This document shows, one piece after another, positions 48,807 through 60,662 of a DNA stretch of 64,000 nucleotides (within the stretch, counting starts at the first letter, position 1; every line of letters begins with the position of its first letter). A program made the position numbers and the translations under genes. The stretch lies in NCBI GenBank assembly GCA_018806915.1, contig JAGKQI010000030.1:32501-96500 (forward strand), read 5' to 3'. The DNA comes from Phytophthora colocasiae. Taxonomy: Eukaryota; Oomycota; Peronosporomycetes; Peronosporales; Peronosporaceae. Under the pieces are notes generated by a model, which saw only the letters and a program-made list of their open reading frames with translations, made no database searches and was not told the origin of the DNA.

Positions 48807-50234
48807 CTAGGCACGAGTAATCCCCTTGTAGGCAGTCGATAGTGCAGCTGCATCAGCCGCGAGAACGTACTGCGCCACCTTGGCCGGAACTTGGTCATTC
48901 ATCTCAATCATCGACTCCCACGAGTCCTCTTCCTCTTGTAGCCCAACCCATGACACCAACAACTGCCAGTTACCACGCTCCTTGCGATGTCCTTTGAAGG
49001 ATTCTACCCCAAGAAGCATCCCTTGGTTGCCGACATGCGCAATTAACTCCTCATTAACGTCCAGGTACTTGTCGCTGTAGAACTTGAGACGGGAACCGTG
49101 GACTTCGAAGTTCTGGTTAGTCACCAGATGACGGATGACGAATGAATGTGGGCGAGCGTCGATTACCTCAAAAGGACCAACCCATCGTGCCAATAGCTTG
49201 TCAGCAGCCAGGCGCTGGTCAATTCGCGACCATAAAACGAAATCGCCAATGGAGAAATTACAAGGCGACCCCTTCGCCCCTCGCATGTTCTGTAGTCGAC
49301 GCTTCTCGCGTTCGTTCACTACTTCGCGGTGCATTGCAGCTAACGCCGTTCGAAGACGAGTCAGACGATCTTCTGGAAGTTCAAAGCCATCCGATATCAC
49401 CACCGGCTTGCCATTCCTCTCGACAACAATAGGCTCGAACGGAGAGGGTCGAGGAAGCCCAGTAAACAACTCTGCGGGCGATCGACCACCAAGTGAAGCC
49501 ACGGGCGTATGGTTCAGGTTTCCCTGGACTAACGGAAGCACGTAAGTCCACTCGCGGGTGTCCAGCTTGAGTTCCATCAACAAGACGCGCATGACTTGCA
49601 GTATGTCGCGGTTGAGCCTTTCGACTGTTCCATTGATCCATGGTGAGTAAGCCACAACGAGCTCCTGTTGCACCTTCAACTGCTTGCAAAGCTGGCTGAT
49701 AACGCTGTTTTTAAAGTGGCTACCTTGGTCAGAGATCAGCATTGATGGTGCTCCGAACCGCTTCCACCAATCCACGAGAGCTGTTGTCGCAACAGTGCTA
49801 GTTGGCGAGTCGCATGCCACTAACTCGCAATAATGCGATAGCCCATCCTTCAGAACTAACACGTACTTGCACTGGCCTGAGTTCTCGCCCATTGAGAGAA
49901 AGTCCCAATGCAAAAGCTCGTTGGGCTGCACAGGATCGTATGTAGGCCCCCATGGCCGCGTAATGATGTTACCACCCTTGACGTGCTTGCATAACAGGCA
50001 GCGGCTAAGGAATTGGCGACAAAGTCTAGCCAATCCGTTAATCCAGAACACTTCCTCAATTGTCAACACCATCGGGTCTAACCCGCGATGGCCTTGCACG
50101 CCACAGTGGCTCACCACGAAGACACGTTGTAGGAATCCAGATACGACCATCCACGAGCAATGTTCCATCCTCCTGGCGTTGCGCCTCTGGCGGGGCGTTG
50201 CGTGAGTGTTGACGTTGAGCAGCAGTAATGACAT
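48807..50234 (-). pseudogene. Gypsy D integrase
   Basis: Starts by frameshift from the RT frame near 50140. HHCC-type finger (HCGVQGHRGLD … CLLCKH), catalytic core with HWDFLSMGE, SDQGSHFKNS and NGTVERLNRD (Asp, Asp, Glu), and a C-terminal chromodomain-like segment (WQLLVSWVGLQEEEDSWESM). It ends at 48807. Note the variant SDQGSHF instead of SDRDPRF. Confidence 0.87.
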
Positions 50235-51876
50235 CTAGCGAGGGAAATTCAAAATCTTCATGAAGCATGCGAAGCCGCTGTACATCTCCTTCACCTTGTG
50301 CAGCGTCATCAGTCTCATCATGTTCTGTTTCAGTCTCAGCAGACTCATCGTGCACTGGTTGCATCATAGACGCATCTGATCCAGATCCAGCATCGTTCCC
50401 CAGTTCACGTGCTTGACTCCTCGTAATGAACTTACATTGTACGCGAACTCCCACCTCTTCTGGAAGACCCCAACGGGAAAGTAGATCTGCCCAGAGATTG
50501 TCCGATCCATCTATATGTTCAACATCAAACGCTAGACCAGTCAGCGAGAGAGCCCAGCGTTGGAGCTTCCCCCGCACGTGACGCTTAACCTCCTTGTCCG
50601 GCGCGAACACAAAGACCAGGTTCTTGTGGTCACAGAATAATCGAAAACCACCACGTCGAACAAGTAGATAACCGAGATTGCGGGCGGCGTAAATAATCGG
50701 ATAGGCTTCCTTTTCAATGATACTCCACCTCTGCTCAGTGTCGCTGAAGACACCACTCTTGCACAATAGTAGTTCATGATGCTGTTCTACCACCGGCAGA
50801 CTGTCCATCCAATTGCGAACCTGCGAAACTACCAGTCCCCAACCACGTTCAGACGCATCACTAAAGACGCAGATGTCGGCTGAGTCATCGGGGTAGTACA
50901 GCAATTGAGAAGTCGACAACAGGAGGCGGGCATTCTCAAACGCCGCTTGTTCTTCCACAGACCAGGTCAATGTGCATCCAGCTGCGAGTCGCTTGGTGCG
51001 GCCTACTTGCTTTAGTGCAGCCTCCAGCATGACATGTAATGGCTGCATAACGCGGCCGTAGTCCATGATAGAGTCGCGCAGCCATCCTGCCGCGCATAAG
51101 AACTGCTGTAGGTCGGCGGCTGTCACTGGCAATGGGAGTGACTGTAATGCACTCACACGAGAAGGGTCATGCTCAATCCCCTGGCCGCTAAACAACCGGC
51201 CACACCACTTAGTCACTTTCTTGAAGAGGCAGCTCTTCAACACACTGAGTTTCAAACGTGAAGCTCGGACACACTCGAAGAATTCACGTAGAGCACTCAA
51301 AAACTCAGCAGGCGAACGGGCAAACACCAATAAATCATCAATCCAAACCAAAAGTTTCTTGTACAGCATCTTCTTGAACACCAATTGCATCTGATTTTGA
51401 AAATGCAGAGCTGAGTCAGTAGCCCCTTGAGGCACCCGAGTCGGAGTAAATACAGCATCATCCGTCACAAAACTCATGATCTCTTGACTGTCCGGGTGCA
51501 GTGGTAGCTGCGTGAATCCGTTAGTCATGTCGAAGTTCGCAAATCCACATACACCACGTACGTTCCTCGCTGCAGCAGCTAAATCAGGCGCTGTTCCAGC
51601 AATCGGTACAGTAACAGCGTTCACAGGTCTGTAGTCGATAGTGAGTCGAAATTCAGATGGTCGGCCGGACTTTGGTACTGGTACAGCCGCACAAGCCCAG
51701 TGGCTCTGTTGGTTGCGGCGAATAAAACCCATGTCCAATAATTGCTGTGTGAGCCCGTAGGAAATCACTTTGTGCAGGCGCGTATCGCCGAGGCCGCGTA
51801 CAGTATGGCTGGGCTCCATCACGAATCGTGATACGTAACGGTTCCACCAGAGCTGGCGGATCATTTCCCAATTCAA
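50140..51876 (-). pseudogene. Gypsy D reverse transcriptase and RNase H
   Basis: RT from about 51745: FRLTIDYRPVN, FDMTNGFTQLPL, VPQGATDS, and the catalytic box LLVWIDDLLVFA (WIDD instead of YxDD). RNase H follows: ICVFSDASERGWG (about 50860), IIEKEAYPIIYA, FRLFCDHKNL and DNLWADLLSRW. The open frame's first ~40 codons (51876-51750) are out of frame relative to the gag-protease frame that leads into it. Confidence 0.88.
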
Positions 51877-53115
51877 TCCTAAACACGTCTTCGAATTCCA
51901 ACACTAAGTCCAACATCGACGGCAGATATTCGAGTGGAAATCCATTCTCGCCTGCCGCTGTCACCATAGCTTTGAGGAGGTGGTGGACGTCTCGAGGGTC
52001 AACTGCGTGAGGTTCGTCATTATCGAAAGGATCATGATCCTCCATGATGCGTCCGCCTGCCAACTGAGAGAGCTGAGCATTCACATCAATTCCCAGAGAG
52101 ACTAGCATGTCGTTTCCCAGGATGAACTCATCCTCTTGTCCTTCCAATACAATGCATGTCACTTCCGTTAGATGTACAGGTCCAGCCACCGTCTGAAGTC
52201 TCAAATCCAGCGTAACGTAGTCGTGACACACAATTACAGCGCCTCCAGCGACCGTCACCTCTACCTGCTCTGGTAGCGACTGGATCGCAACTGCTGCTCC
52301 AAGTTCATTCAACTCCTCCACAAAATGACGTGCAATGTATGACGACGTCGCACCAGAATCCGCACAGTACGGTAGCGAAATTAAACCATCCACAATCACT
52401 TCGCCCACCGCTAGGGCCGGAGCAACCTTCTTTGCTTTCTTTGCCTCTCGAACAGACTTCATCCGTTCGACAGCGGCGGCCTTGTCCGCCTCTGTGGCGG
52501 TCGGGCAGTCGCGTAGCCAGTGATCACCTTTGCAGTGCCAACATCCTGTCCGAGGCGGGTTGGTGCTTGGCTTTGCCTCCTTCGGCGCCCCACCGGAACG
52601 GGCAGACGATGTAGTTGAGCGTGGGCCATTCTTGTTGTTGCTAGAGTAGGTCGCCTTGTCACTGGTCGACTTGTCCATTTTCTCCGCGTTTGACTTACCC
52701 TTTTGATCTCTTGTCAAAACGTGGTACTTATGTTGATCTCGAGCTTTCACCTTGATTACTCGGAACAACACGAAATCATTGCGTTTCGCCTCCTGGTCCA
52801 CAAATTTCGTGTGACGGCGAACTTCGTCTCGAAGGACGGCAGGCTCCAGATTGTCGATCAGAAAGTTGCAGCGTAGTTTCATCCGCTCATTATATCCTGG
52901 CTTCGCCGGATCACCCACTCCAAGGATCTCCCCAAGCCCATTCTTCTCGACCAAATCAGAGAAATCGCGAAAGTACTTCAGTACCGCGCATCAATATCAT
53001 CTTCATGCATATCGACGTTCAAATGCTTTTTGAAGAGCGTCCAAATCCGGGACCTGAGCGTTCTTCACTACTCGTTGATTAATCAGGGCCTTCAACTCAT
53101 CATCGGTGACGCTAT
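51745..53115 (-). pseudogene. Gypsy D Gag C-terminus and protease
   Basis: From about 53115 the gag reading (LKALINQRVVKNAQVPDLDA) shifts frame near 53030 and continues with KYFRDFSDLVEKNGLGEI. It includes a zinc knuckle CWHCKGDHWLRDC whose Cys-His spacing is one residue short (Cx2Cx3Hx4C), and the protease motif YCADSGATSSYIA (about 52360) with FILGNDMLVSLG. The RT start (RITIRDGAQPYCTRPRRYA) is in the same frame until a shift near 51745. The gag N-terminus is missing. Confidence 0.82.
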
Positions 53116-53225
53116 CGACAGGTGTGAAGCTGTGGACTCAAATTTTCTATCTGGACACCGCCTCCCAGAGCCACCCAATATGTCGAGAGGTGATTGGCTG
53201 AGGCATCGAGTACCTGGGACTGAGC

Positions 53226-54487
53226 TGTGGAACACATTTTCACCTTATTGTTTTAGGACTTCCGGAATCCGGACTTCCAGAATCCGGATGCCCGACCATG
53301 ATCGGAGTCCACTATTCAGGAATCAAGTCCACCATGTGGTGCCCAAGTGAATTCCTGGTGCGTACTTCCGGAATCCAGATCCAGATTTCGGGAATCTGGA
53401 TGCCATTCCAGTCAGGGCTAAGGGCTCAAGAATCCAGTCGCCCATACACAGACCAAGTGTATTCCGGATACATGCTTCCAGTGCTGAACTGAGGACTTCC
53501 GGATTCCAAGGATCGGGAATCCAGATGACCAAGGGCGTCCGGACCCTGCCTGATTTGTACCCAGTATGAACATTGAGGTTCGGAGTATACTCAAGCCAAG
53601 TCAAGACCGACCGACCAAGACGACCGACCAGGATGTGTTCGGCACCAGCCGGAATTCTTCGGGGTTCCGCGCCAGAGACACGCGCCTCCTGATGAGTGTG
53701 CGCTTCCTATAGTGAAAACAAGATGTTAGCAGAATCTTTAGCAGAAGACTTGTATATAAATAACAGAGAGTTCAATTTGCCACCAAGGGCGCAAGTGGTC
53801 TTCTGGAAGGTTTTCCTGGAAGATACTGCAAAGCACTGCGGACCAGCCTCTTGTCAGAGGGCTTCGAGTTAGCTGAGCCAGCGTACGGCCGCGTCGACTG
53901 CGTACATCGCCGCGGGACTCTCCACTTCAGGTTCGAGACCAAGTTGGGTAAGTGATCCGGCGGCGCATCCGGAAGGGATCTTCCTATTTCATATTCCAGT
54001 TGGAATCCGGATTCCGGATTCACATTTCATATTATAACTGCGTTTTGGGAGGTTGTTAGTAGTTGGCCCCTTGGAACTGTATTGAATTAACTACTGTGTG
54101 ATTGGACGTTTGCATCTGGATTCCTAGTCTAGATTGCATTTGGATTTTGGATATTTGGATATTCAGGCATCTGGATATCCTGATCTTGGATATTGTCTTC
54201 CGGAAACCAAGTGGTTATCCGGAAGTGGTGCGCTTGTTAGGGTCCCGGAACTGAGTCAGTGTTCCGGAAGTAGACCCCGTCGACTGGCATTGGGAGTGCC
54301 CACCGCTCGAGGGCCACAAAGAATAAGAGCGGCTGCGTGTTTTGCATATTAACTCTCTGTATTGTATTGGTTAACTGTTGGAAGAGGACTCTGCTAATAG
54401 TCTTTTGCCTTCCAGAAAATCAACTGCATTTGGAAGTACTTTTGGTACTTTGGATCTTTGGATCTGATCACACCTGAAAGTAACTCA
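53226..54487 (+). repeat. putative 5' LTR of Gypsy E (borders uncertain)
   Basis: No partner LTR is in the window, so this is inferred. The right border is suggested by …AACTCA followed after two bases by TGGTGATACCCTTCGGA (54490), a plausible tRNA primer site. The left border could be TGTGG at 53226 or any TG between the end of D (about 53115) and there. A TATATAAATA box at 53753-53762 fits a U3 promoter. The region is full of TCCGGA words, as is the whole element. Confidence 0.35.
53753..53762 (+). promoter_or_regulatory. TATA box in putative E LTR
   Basis: TATATAAATA, the only strong TATA-like word in the leader, about 1.1 kb before gag. Confidence 0.35.
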
Positions 54488-54489
54488 CC

Positions 54490-54506
54490 TGGTGATACCC
54501 TTCGGA
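54490..54506 (+). promoter_or_regulatory. candidate primer binding site of Gypsy E
   Basis: TGGTGATACCCTTCGGA starts with TGG (complement of CCA) and would pair with a tRNA 3' end; which tRNA is not determined. Confidence 0.35.
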
Positions 54507-54845
54507 TACTCGAAGACAAACGACACCAAGGAGGATAACCACAAGGTCACACGCCAACTCCGCCTTCCGGATACCCATTGGATCCCGGAAGGTAGAGACT
54601 GACCCCAGTTCTCAAGTGTCATCTGGAAGTTTCCTTCCAGAATCGGACTGGCCACCAGCTATACGTTCTGGGCGACCGGTTTTTTTCTTTCAGAAAGTCC
54701 GGAAAGTGTTCACCCACCTCGTCACAGCTGGTGCGCGTGCCTGGATTCGATACCGAAAGGGTTTTACCGAGTTATTTTTATATTTTTCTTTTTTGATTAG
54801 TTTCAGGGGTTCTGAGTGCTAACTAACTTTCTGATCGTAGTTGTG

Positions 54846-57800
54846 ATGGTTGGAAGTGAAAGCGCACGCAGAGGAGGAGACGCGGATTCTGGAAGCGGAA
54901 TGGCATCCAGATCGTCGCGTCGGTTGAAGGGGCAGCAGCCTGAAGAGCATGAGGATTTGGATACTATCATGAAGAAAGCTCGTCAGGCCAACGCTGCGAA
55001 GCGAAGGGCTGCCCAAGAGGCGAAGGAGTTGTCGGATCATCTGGAAGAAGAATCTGAATCCTCCGTTCAGGAAGCGCACCACGCAAGTCTGGATGGAAGT
55101 GATTCGGAAGAGATTTCGGAAGGAGACAACGACCCTGAGCAGGAGGAATCTGGATCCATGTCGGATCCGGATGCAGAAGAGTCCGGATCGGAAGGTGATC
55201 CGGATGTGGAAGCCGAGAACGAGTCCGGTCTGGAGGAGTTCACGGCTGGTGAGGAGTCTGAGGTCGTCGGAAGTGATACTGAAGATTCTGGAAGAGAAGC
55301 GTCGGGAGATGATGCTGTCGAGATCGAAGACCCTACGGAGGATAGAGTTCAGGACTCTCCTCCGGAAGGTGCGAATCTAGATGCCGAACCTGATGTTCGA
55401 GAAGAGTCGCCACGAGTCAAGCAGGAAGCTCGCCCGTTGTCGCCGGTTCAGGAAGAAACTGTGCTTGAGGATACCAACATGTCTTCGCCAGTGATTCCGG
55501 AAATCCGGATGCCAACATTGTATCCTGATGAGCCGCTGTTCTCGGCGCCCCCAGAAGCGCCTCGTCAAGAGGCTGCCAGGTTTGGTATTCCGGATTCCAG
55601 AATGGAAGAATCTCCGGAAGCACCGCCGGGGACGCCAGAAGTCCAGATGAGCGGAATCCAGATGAAGGCATATGTGGCTGAACAAGTGAGGCGTTGGGAA
55701 CGTGACAATTCCGAAAGGAGCTTCGCACCTGATGTCGGATATGATTGGCCGCCACTATACCTGAATCCTGAAGGTTTCATTCAGGCTGCCTTAATGACTT
55801 CGGAACACCTGAACCGCCGGATGTTGATGCCGGCTCAGACGGACGCCTGGATTTCAGAACTCCAGATTCAACGTCGGTCATTTGGAAGGGCACAAGATCT
55901 TCAGGGTGCCATGATCCCGCCGAATGAGTTTTCGCCTCGTGAATGCATCGCAGTCCTGCAGACAATGCTTTTCGAAGCGGGATTTGGATTTGTGAATTTG
56001 GTGCCTGGATGGTTCCGGACGCGAGTTTTCAAAGTGCATCCGGATCTGGTTCGGCAAGTTGTTGGGGAAATGTTGCAGCAATTGGTCGTGGAGATGATCG
56101 AATGGAGACAACTAGTGACGCGAGCTCAGGAGTACGCCCAGATCCTGATGACAACTGGAAGGGAACGACTTTGTCAAGTACAACCGGAAGCCCAATTTCA
56201 GGGTGAAGGTGTATTCATGTCGGATTACGAGGTATCTCTGCTGGGACGAGACTTCACTAGACGACTGAAGGCATCTGGATTCCGGAAGGTTCGGAGTCCT
56301 CGCGAACCCACCTATCAGGAAATCCGGCCGAAGCGAGTGCAACGTGTGATGCCTCGGCCACCGCCGTCGTCAATCCAGTCACCGTCGCCCTCATCCCTGC
56401 AGTCTGTGCCATCTTCGCTAGTCCGGAATCTGGAAGCGGATCTGGAATCCGGAAGTCACATGTCTTCGTACCATAGTCTTTCTGATAGGACGAATTCGGC
56501 ACGTACCTCCAGTATGTTCGAGACTTCCGGAGGATCAAGTGAGTCAATGGCGAGTGCGACTTCCGGAACTCGGACTTCCAGAGAAAGCACCTCGGATTCT
56601 TCTGGATTCGGGATGAGCAGAAGTGCAGGAGCGCATATGCCATTCTCCGCCTTCAGGCCGATGGCGATGACCGCACGGGGATCTGGAAGTGCTGCGCCGA
56701 TGGATTCTGGAATCGCTTTCCAGATTTCCCACAGGAACCCGGATGCCGAAGATCAAGACGTCCCGCAGGGATCAGACTTGAATCGCGAGAAGCCCAGGAA
56801 GAAGCGTACAAAGTCATCTTCAAGGAGGCGAGAAATGCTTCAGGAATCCCAGGCTGCAGAAGCATCTCGATCACGAGGCATTCAGAGGTCTGGGAGTTGG
56901 GATCGTGAAGTTCCAGAAACTTCAGCAAGGTCTGAGCGCTCTTCGAAGTCCGCCAGTTCTGGATCCACGCAAGTTGCCCTGAACACCATGTTCCAACTTC
57001 AGAAGGTCATGGCCAGGATGGAAGATCAGCAAGGGTCTGCGCTGGAGAGGATGTCAGGCGATCTGGATGCGAAGCTTGAACGCCTTCTGGATTCCAAGTT
57101 TCAAAGACTCTTCCAGAAGAAGGAAGCGATCCCAGATCTGGTCTCTGACGAGGATTCACGCTTGACAGTCAAGAATCTGGAGGTTCGGTCATCCGGACAC
57201 CAATCTCACAAGCGGCAGCCGGAAGCAGTTCGAGGTTCCGCCGCCAAGTCGAGCTCCTCCAAGGACGCGAAGGTGAAGGAGCTTCACCAAGAACTCGAAG
57301 CCTCGGAGTCTGCGCGGAAGAAGGAATGAGAAGCAGCGAGGGCTGTCCAGAAGTTTTTGGCCACCCAAGTTCGCGACCTGAAATCGGTGGCTGCCAAGGC
57401 CCCTGTCGCAGCTGAGACAGATGGGCGTAATCATGATTCTCAGGAATCAGGTGCGTCCCATCATCCGACTCTGTACCCAATATCCAGTAACGCATCCCGA
57501 GGTGCATCCCATCTGAGTTCTCGTAAAACAGATGTTGGGAATCCAGATGAAGCCTTTGCCGCACAGCTTGAGGCAGCTCTCCAACTGGTCACTCGTGAAT
57601 CCAAGACCCCTAGGGCTCAAGTGGCCAAGTCCTCGACACCCCAGGCGCTCGTGGTGAAGAAGGAATCGACATCCAGAAGGAGAGAGGCGTCTGGAAGCGA
57701 GAGCCGGGGTATCCGGAAGCGTTCAGGTGAGGATGGCTCGAAGAAGCGTTCGTCCAAGGAGTCTGGATCGTCGAAGCGGGGTTCAACGTCCAAGCGTGAG

Positions 57801-59147
57801 AAGGGTGGAATTTCCAGAAAGAAATCCCCTTCAGGATATCCAAGTTCTTCGGATCCAAGTTCTGAATCGAGTAGTTCTTCGGATTCCGGAAGTTCGGATA
57901 GCAGTTCGTTCGAAGACAAGACTCCTGCGGTGATGACGACCAAGTCCGGAGGGACGATGACATACATGTTCAAGCCATTCGTGAATGCAAGCACTTTGAA
58001 AGACTTCGATGAGAAGGCGGCGCTTGCCACTCGGATGCGCTGGCTGGAACGCTTCCAGAGTATGTCCGTTCAGGGTGGCTGGGCCGATAACGTGAAAATC
58101 TACGAGATGAAGCTCAAGTTGTCTCCGGCCGTCCGGAACTGGAGAGCGAATCTGGATCCGAAGGTCCGTCGCAACTGGAAAAGATTCCTGAAGGCTTTCA
58201 AGGAGCGCTACTGTAAGGCGAGGACTTCGGATGCGGAAAGGTACTATACGGTGGTTCAGAAGAAGCATGAGACGCCTTTGGATTTCTATTACCGCCTGAA
58301 CAAGGTGGCTGATAGAGCCGGTATCCGGATCGACGGATCGACCAAGCTCCGTGAGCAGCATTTGAAAGCCTTCACCAAGAAGCTTCTGGATTCCAGACTC
58401 CGGACTACCCTCCAAGGTCAACGCCTTCGGAGTTTGGAAGATGTCGAGTACGTCCTGAAGCAACATGAAGAACTGAATTTGGAAGACGACTACGACACTC
58501 CACCTCCGAAGCGGGATTTCCGGGCGGATACCGTACCTCGTGAGAAGTTTCGCCCAAAGCGTTCCGGATCCGGAAGAGCATACACTGCTCAGAGTGACGC
58601 TGACTCTGAAGATCATGACCGACACGTCCGTTTTCAGGATGAGGAAGACAAGATGACTCTGGAAGCCTCGAAAGCATCTGCGTCTACGAAGTCTGGCGAT
58701 CCAGATTCTGGATTCCCGACCATGGATGATCTCTCAGATACCGTCTTCAAGATTCTTCAGGAGGGAGGCTGGAAGCCTCGATCCCCTTCAGGAGGCCAAG
58801 GTGACCAACAATCTTCGGAGCATCAAGACTCCAGACGCCAAGGTTTCCGGAATCCGAATTACAGTGCAAGGTACTGTGAGAACTGCCGCAATTTCGGACA
58901 TGTCAAGGAGGATTGTTGGGCAGATATCGAGTGTGAACGCTGTCATCGGAAGGGCCATCCTGTGCGATTCTGTCGGATGCGTCAGTGTGATTTCTGCAAC
59001 AAGTATCACGATGGGCATTGTGAGGAGCTGGAGGCCCTTCGGGATCTCAAGAGTCTCGTTCAACAAGGAGCTTTGGATATACCGACTGCTATCCGGAAGA
59101 AACTTCTGGATGGAGATGCAGATTCTGGGGAACAACCGTTAAACTAG
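54846..59147 (+). pseudogene. gag: Gypsy E Gag with long acidic N-terminus
   Basis: One frame of about 1430 codons from ATG 54846, broken by a single TGA at 57327-57329. Residues 1-170 are highly acidic and Ser-rich (DSEEISEGDNDPEQEE, EEFTAGEESEVVGSD); then a Pro/Ser-rich region and a helical middle part. After the TGA comes a basic Ser-rich stretch (SGSSKRGSTSKREKGG), then the retrotransposon gag domain (FDEKAALATRMRWLERFQ … FLKAFKERYC, about 57985-58500). Zinc-finger arrays at about 58870-59030 are CENCRNFGHVKEDC, CERCHRKGHPVRFC and CDFCNKYHDGHC. Three knuckles are more than usual. The N-terminal half has no known domain. Confidence 0.82.
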
Positions 59148-59200
59148 GAAGCCCGCTGGATGGGGATCAAGAACGCGCCGGGCTCAAGAAACCCCCAGAA

Positions 59201-60286
59201 TTGTGTGTCTTAGCGTACGTTGGTCCAGAGTTGAAACGACAAGCTAACCATCAATGCATGACTGTGACTCAAGATGTCGACTTTCTCCTTCCAGATTCTA
59301 AACTTCCGGATGACAATGATTTCGGAAGGTCGGATGATTGGAATCCTGACAATCGGGATGACACTCCAATAGAATTCAGATTGAAGCCTGGTGAAAGTTA
59401 CGGATGGTGGGAAGAACACCGTTCGGAGACGTCGAAGAGAGTTGCGATGGTGCATGGTGCAGTGAGCAATGTCAGGACAGACATCCTTCTGGATTCCGGA
59501 GCTTCCGTGAGCATGCTGAGTTTGGATCTTGCGCGTAGACTCAAACACAAGCTGGATTTTGGAAAACAGCTTCGGGTATCCGGATTGGGAGGCGTCCCGA
59601 CGATCATCACTGCCCGAACCGAAGTGAAACTTACCCTGGGTTTGAATGTGGTTTACATTCTGGAACTTTGGGTGGCGAATATTGGTGAAGGTGTTGACGT
59701 GTTGCTTGGGATGGATTTTATGTATTCTGCTGGAGTGCGGTTGTGCATTCGTGAAGGACTGGTCCAACTTCCTGATGAAGAAAACGTTATGCTTTCCGGA
59801 AGAACTTTCGACCAGCAGAAGAAGGGATTACGTTTGGAAGTCCGGAGTCCGGAAACCCTGATACTTGGACCAGGTGAACAAGCTGTCGTCCGGATTAATT
59901 ACGGGCAGAGCAATCCGCAACGTGAAGTGGTCTGGGCTGGCAGAGGTGATCGCTGGGTGACGCAGCTGATATATGGGGCGAAGTCCTGGGCGGTCGCTGT
60001 GAAGGTGGTAAATATTTCGGATAAGGATGTTTGGATCGACACAAACACCCCGGTCGCCCAGATTGTGGAATACGGATGTTATCCATTTGGAAGGTTCGTC
60101 AGACCTGGACTCCGGAGGTATCGTGAATGGGAAGTCCTGATCTACGAGAACACCAATTCTCATCAGGAAGTATTACGTCAACGGAGATACCTTCAGGTGA
60201 TCCAAGCTTCCCAACCCCCAAGTGTCCAGAAGCCGGAATATCCTGGCCCAAGAAACTTTGATGAGACCTCCCAGGGGTGGTTCTGA
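59201..60286 (+). CDS. Gypsy E protease
   Basis: Open frame of 361 codons in a frame different from gag, following it after about 50 nt. Active-site motif DILLDSGASVSML (Asp-Ser-Gly, about 59490) and GEGVDVLLGMDFMYSAG (about 59686). The C-terminal ~150 residues form a beta-rich extension (ETLILGPGEQAVVRIN … WAGRGDRWVTQ … VWIDTNTPVAQIVEYG), often seen after such proteases. Frame changes near 60250 into the linker 60222-60662. Confidence 0.85.
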   Translation: MCVLAYVGPELKRQANHQCMTVTQDVDFLLPDSKLPDDNDFGRSDDWNPDNRDDTPIEFRLKPGESYGWWEEHRSETSKRVAMVHGAVSNVRTDILLDSGASVSMLSLDLARRLKHKLDFGKQLRVSGLGGVPTIITARTEVKLTLGLNVVYILELWVANIGEGVDVLLGMDFMYSAGVRLCIREGLVQLPDEENVMLSGRTFDQQKKGLRLEVRSPETLILGPGEQAVVRINYGQSNPQREVVWAGRGDRWVTQLIYGAKSWAVAVKVVNISDKDVWIDTNTPVAQIVEYGCYPFGRFVRPGLRRYREWEVLIYENTNSHQEVLRQRRYLQVIQASQPPSVQKPEYPGPRNFDETSQGWF

Positions 60287-60662
60287 AGTCCGCATGGTTC
60301 GACTACAAGATCCCCCGAAGGATATTCAGAAAGGTGAAAGGCCGCTTCCAGATGCCGCCGTTTCGGAATTCCAGAATCCTGATAGCATATTGACTGTAAA
60401 TGAACATCGGGAAGGAATTTCGAATGAGACTTCAGGAAGACAACAGGTTCCAGAAGGCGATGGTTTTCTGGATTCCGATGGTGACGAGTGGTTTGATGCG
60501 ATCTCCATGGATGAGAGTGTGCCAACGGACGAGATTCCAGACGGTTTGCCTGACGCAGAAGAGGATTCTGGAACGGATCCATCAGGAAGACAATTTAATC
60601 TGGAAGTTGTGAAGAAGGCCATCCTGAAGCTGGAAAGAAGTTTGTCAGGTGTCTGCATCTGA
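60222..60662 (+). pseudogene. Gypsy E protease-RT linker
   Basis: An acidic, Pro/Ser-rich linker (EGDGFLDSDGDEWFDAIS) between protease and RT. It is read in a third frame because of shifts near 60250 and 60640. The frame of 60680-63541 picks up at LHLNAEELALEP just before 60680. Confidence 0.6.

Larger units (their letters stand above)
48807..53115 (-). mobile_element. Gypsy D, broken, no LTRs seen
   Basis: Internal part of a third Ty3/Gypsy lineage in minus orientation: gag C-terminus and protease (51745-53115), RT-RNase H (50140-51876), integrase with a chromodomain-like tail (48807-50234). Frameshifts near 53030, 51745 and 50140. No LTR pair at either end. The right end abuts the leader/LTR of Gypsy E, whose insertion may have cut D. 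Confidence 0.88.

Noticed and set aside
54819..57564. Minus-strand frames across Gypsy E gag
   Set aside because: Open because of the biased TCCGGA-rich composition; no domains and no start context.
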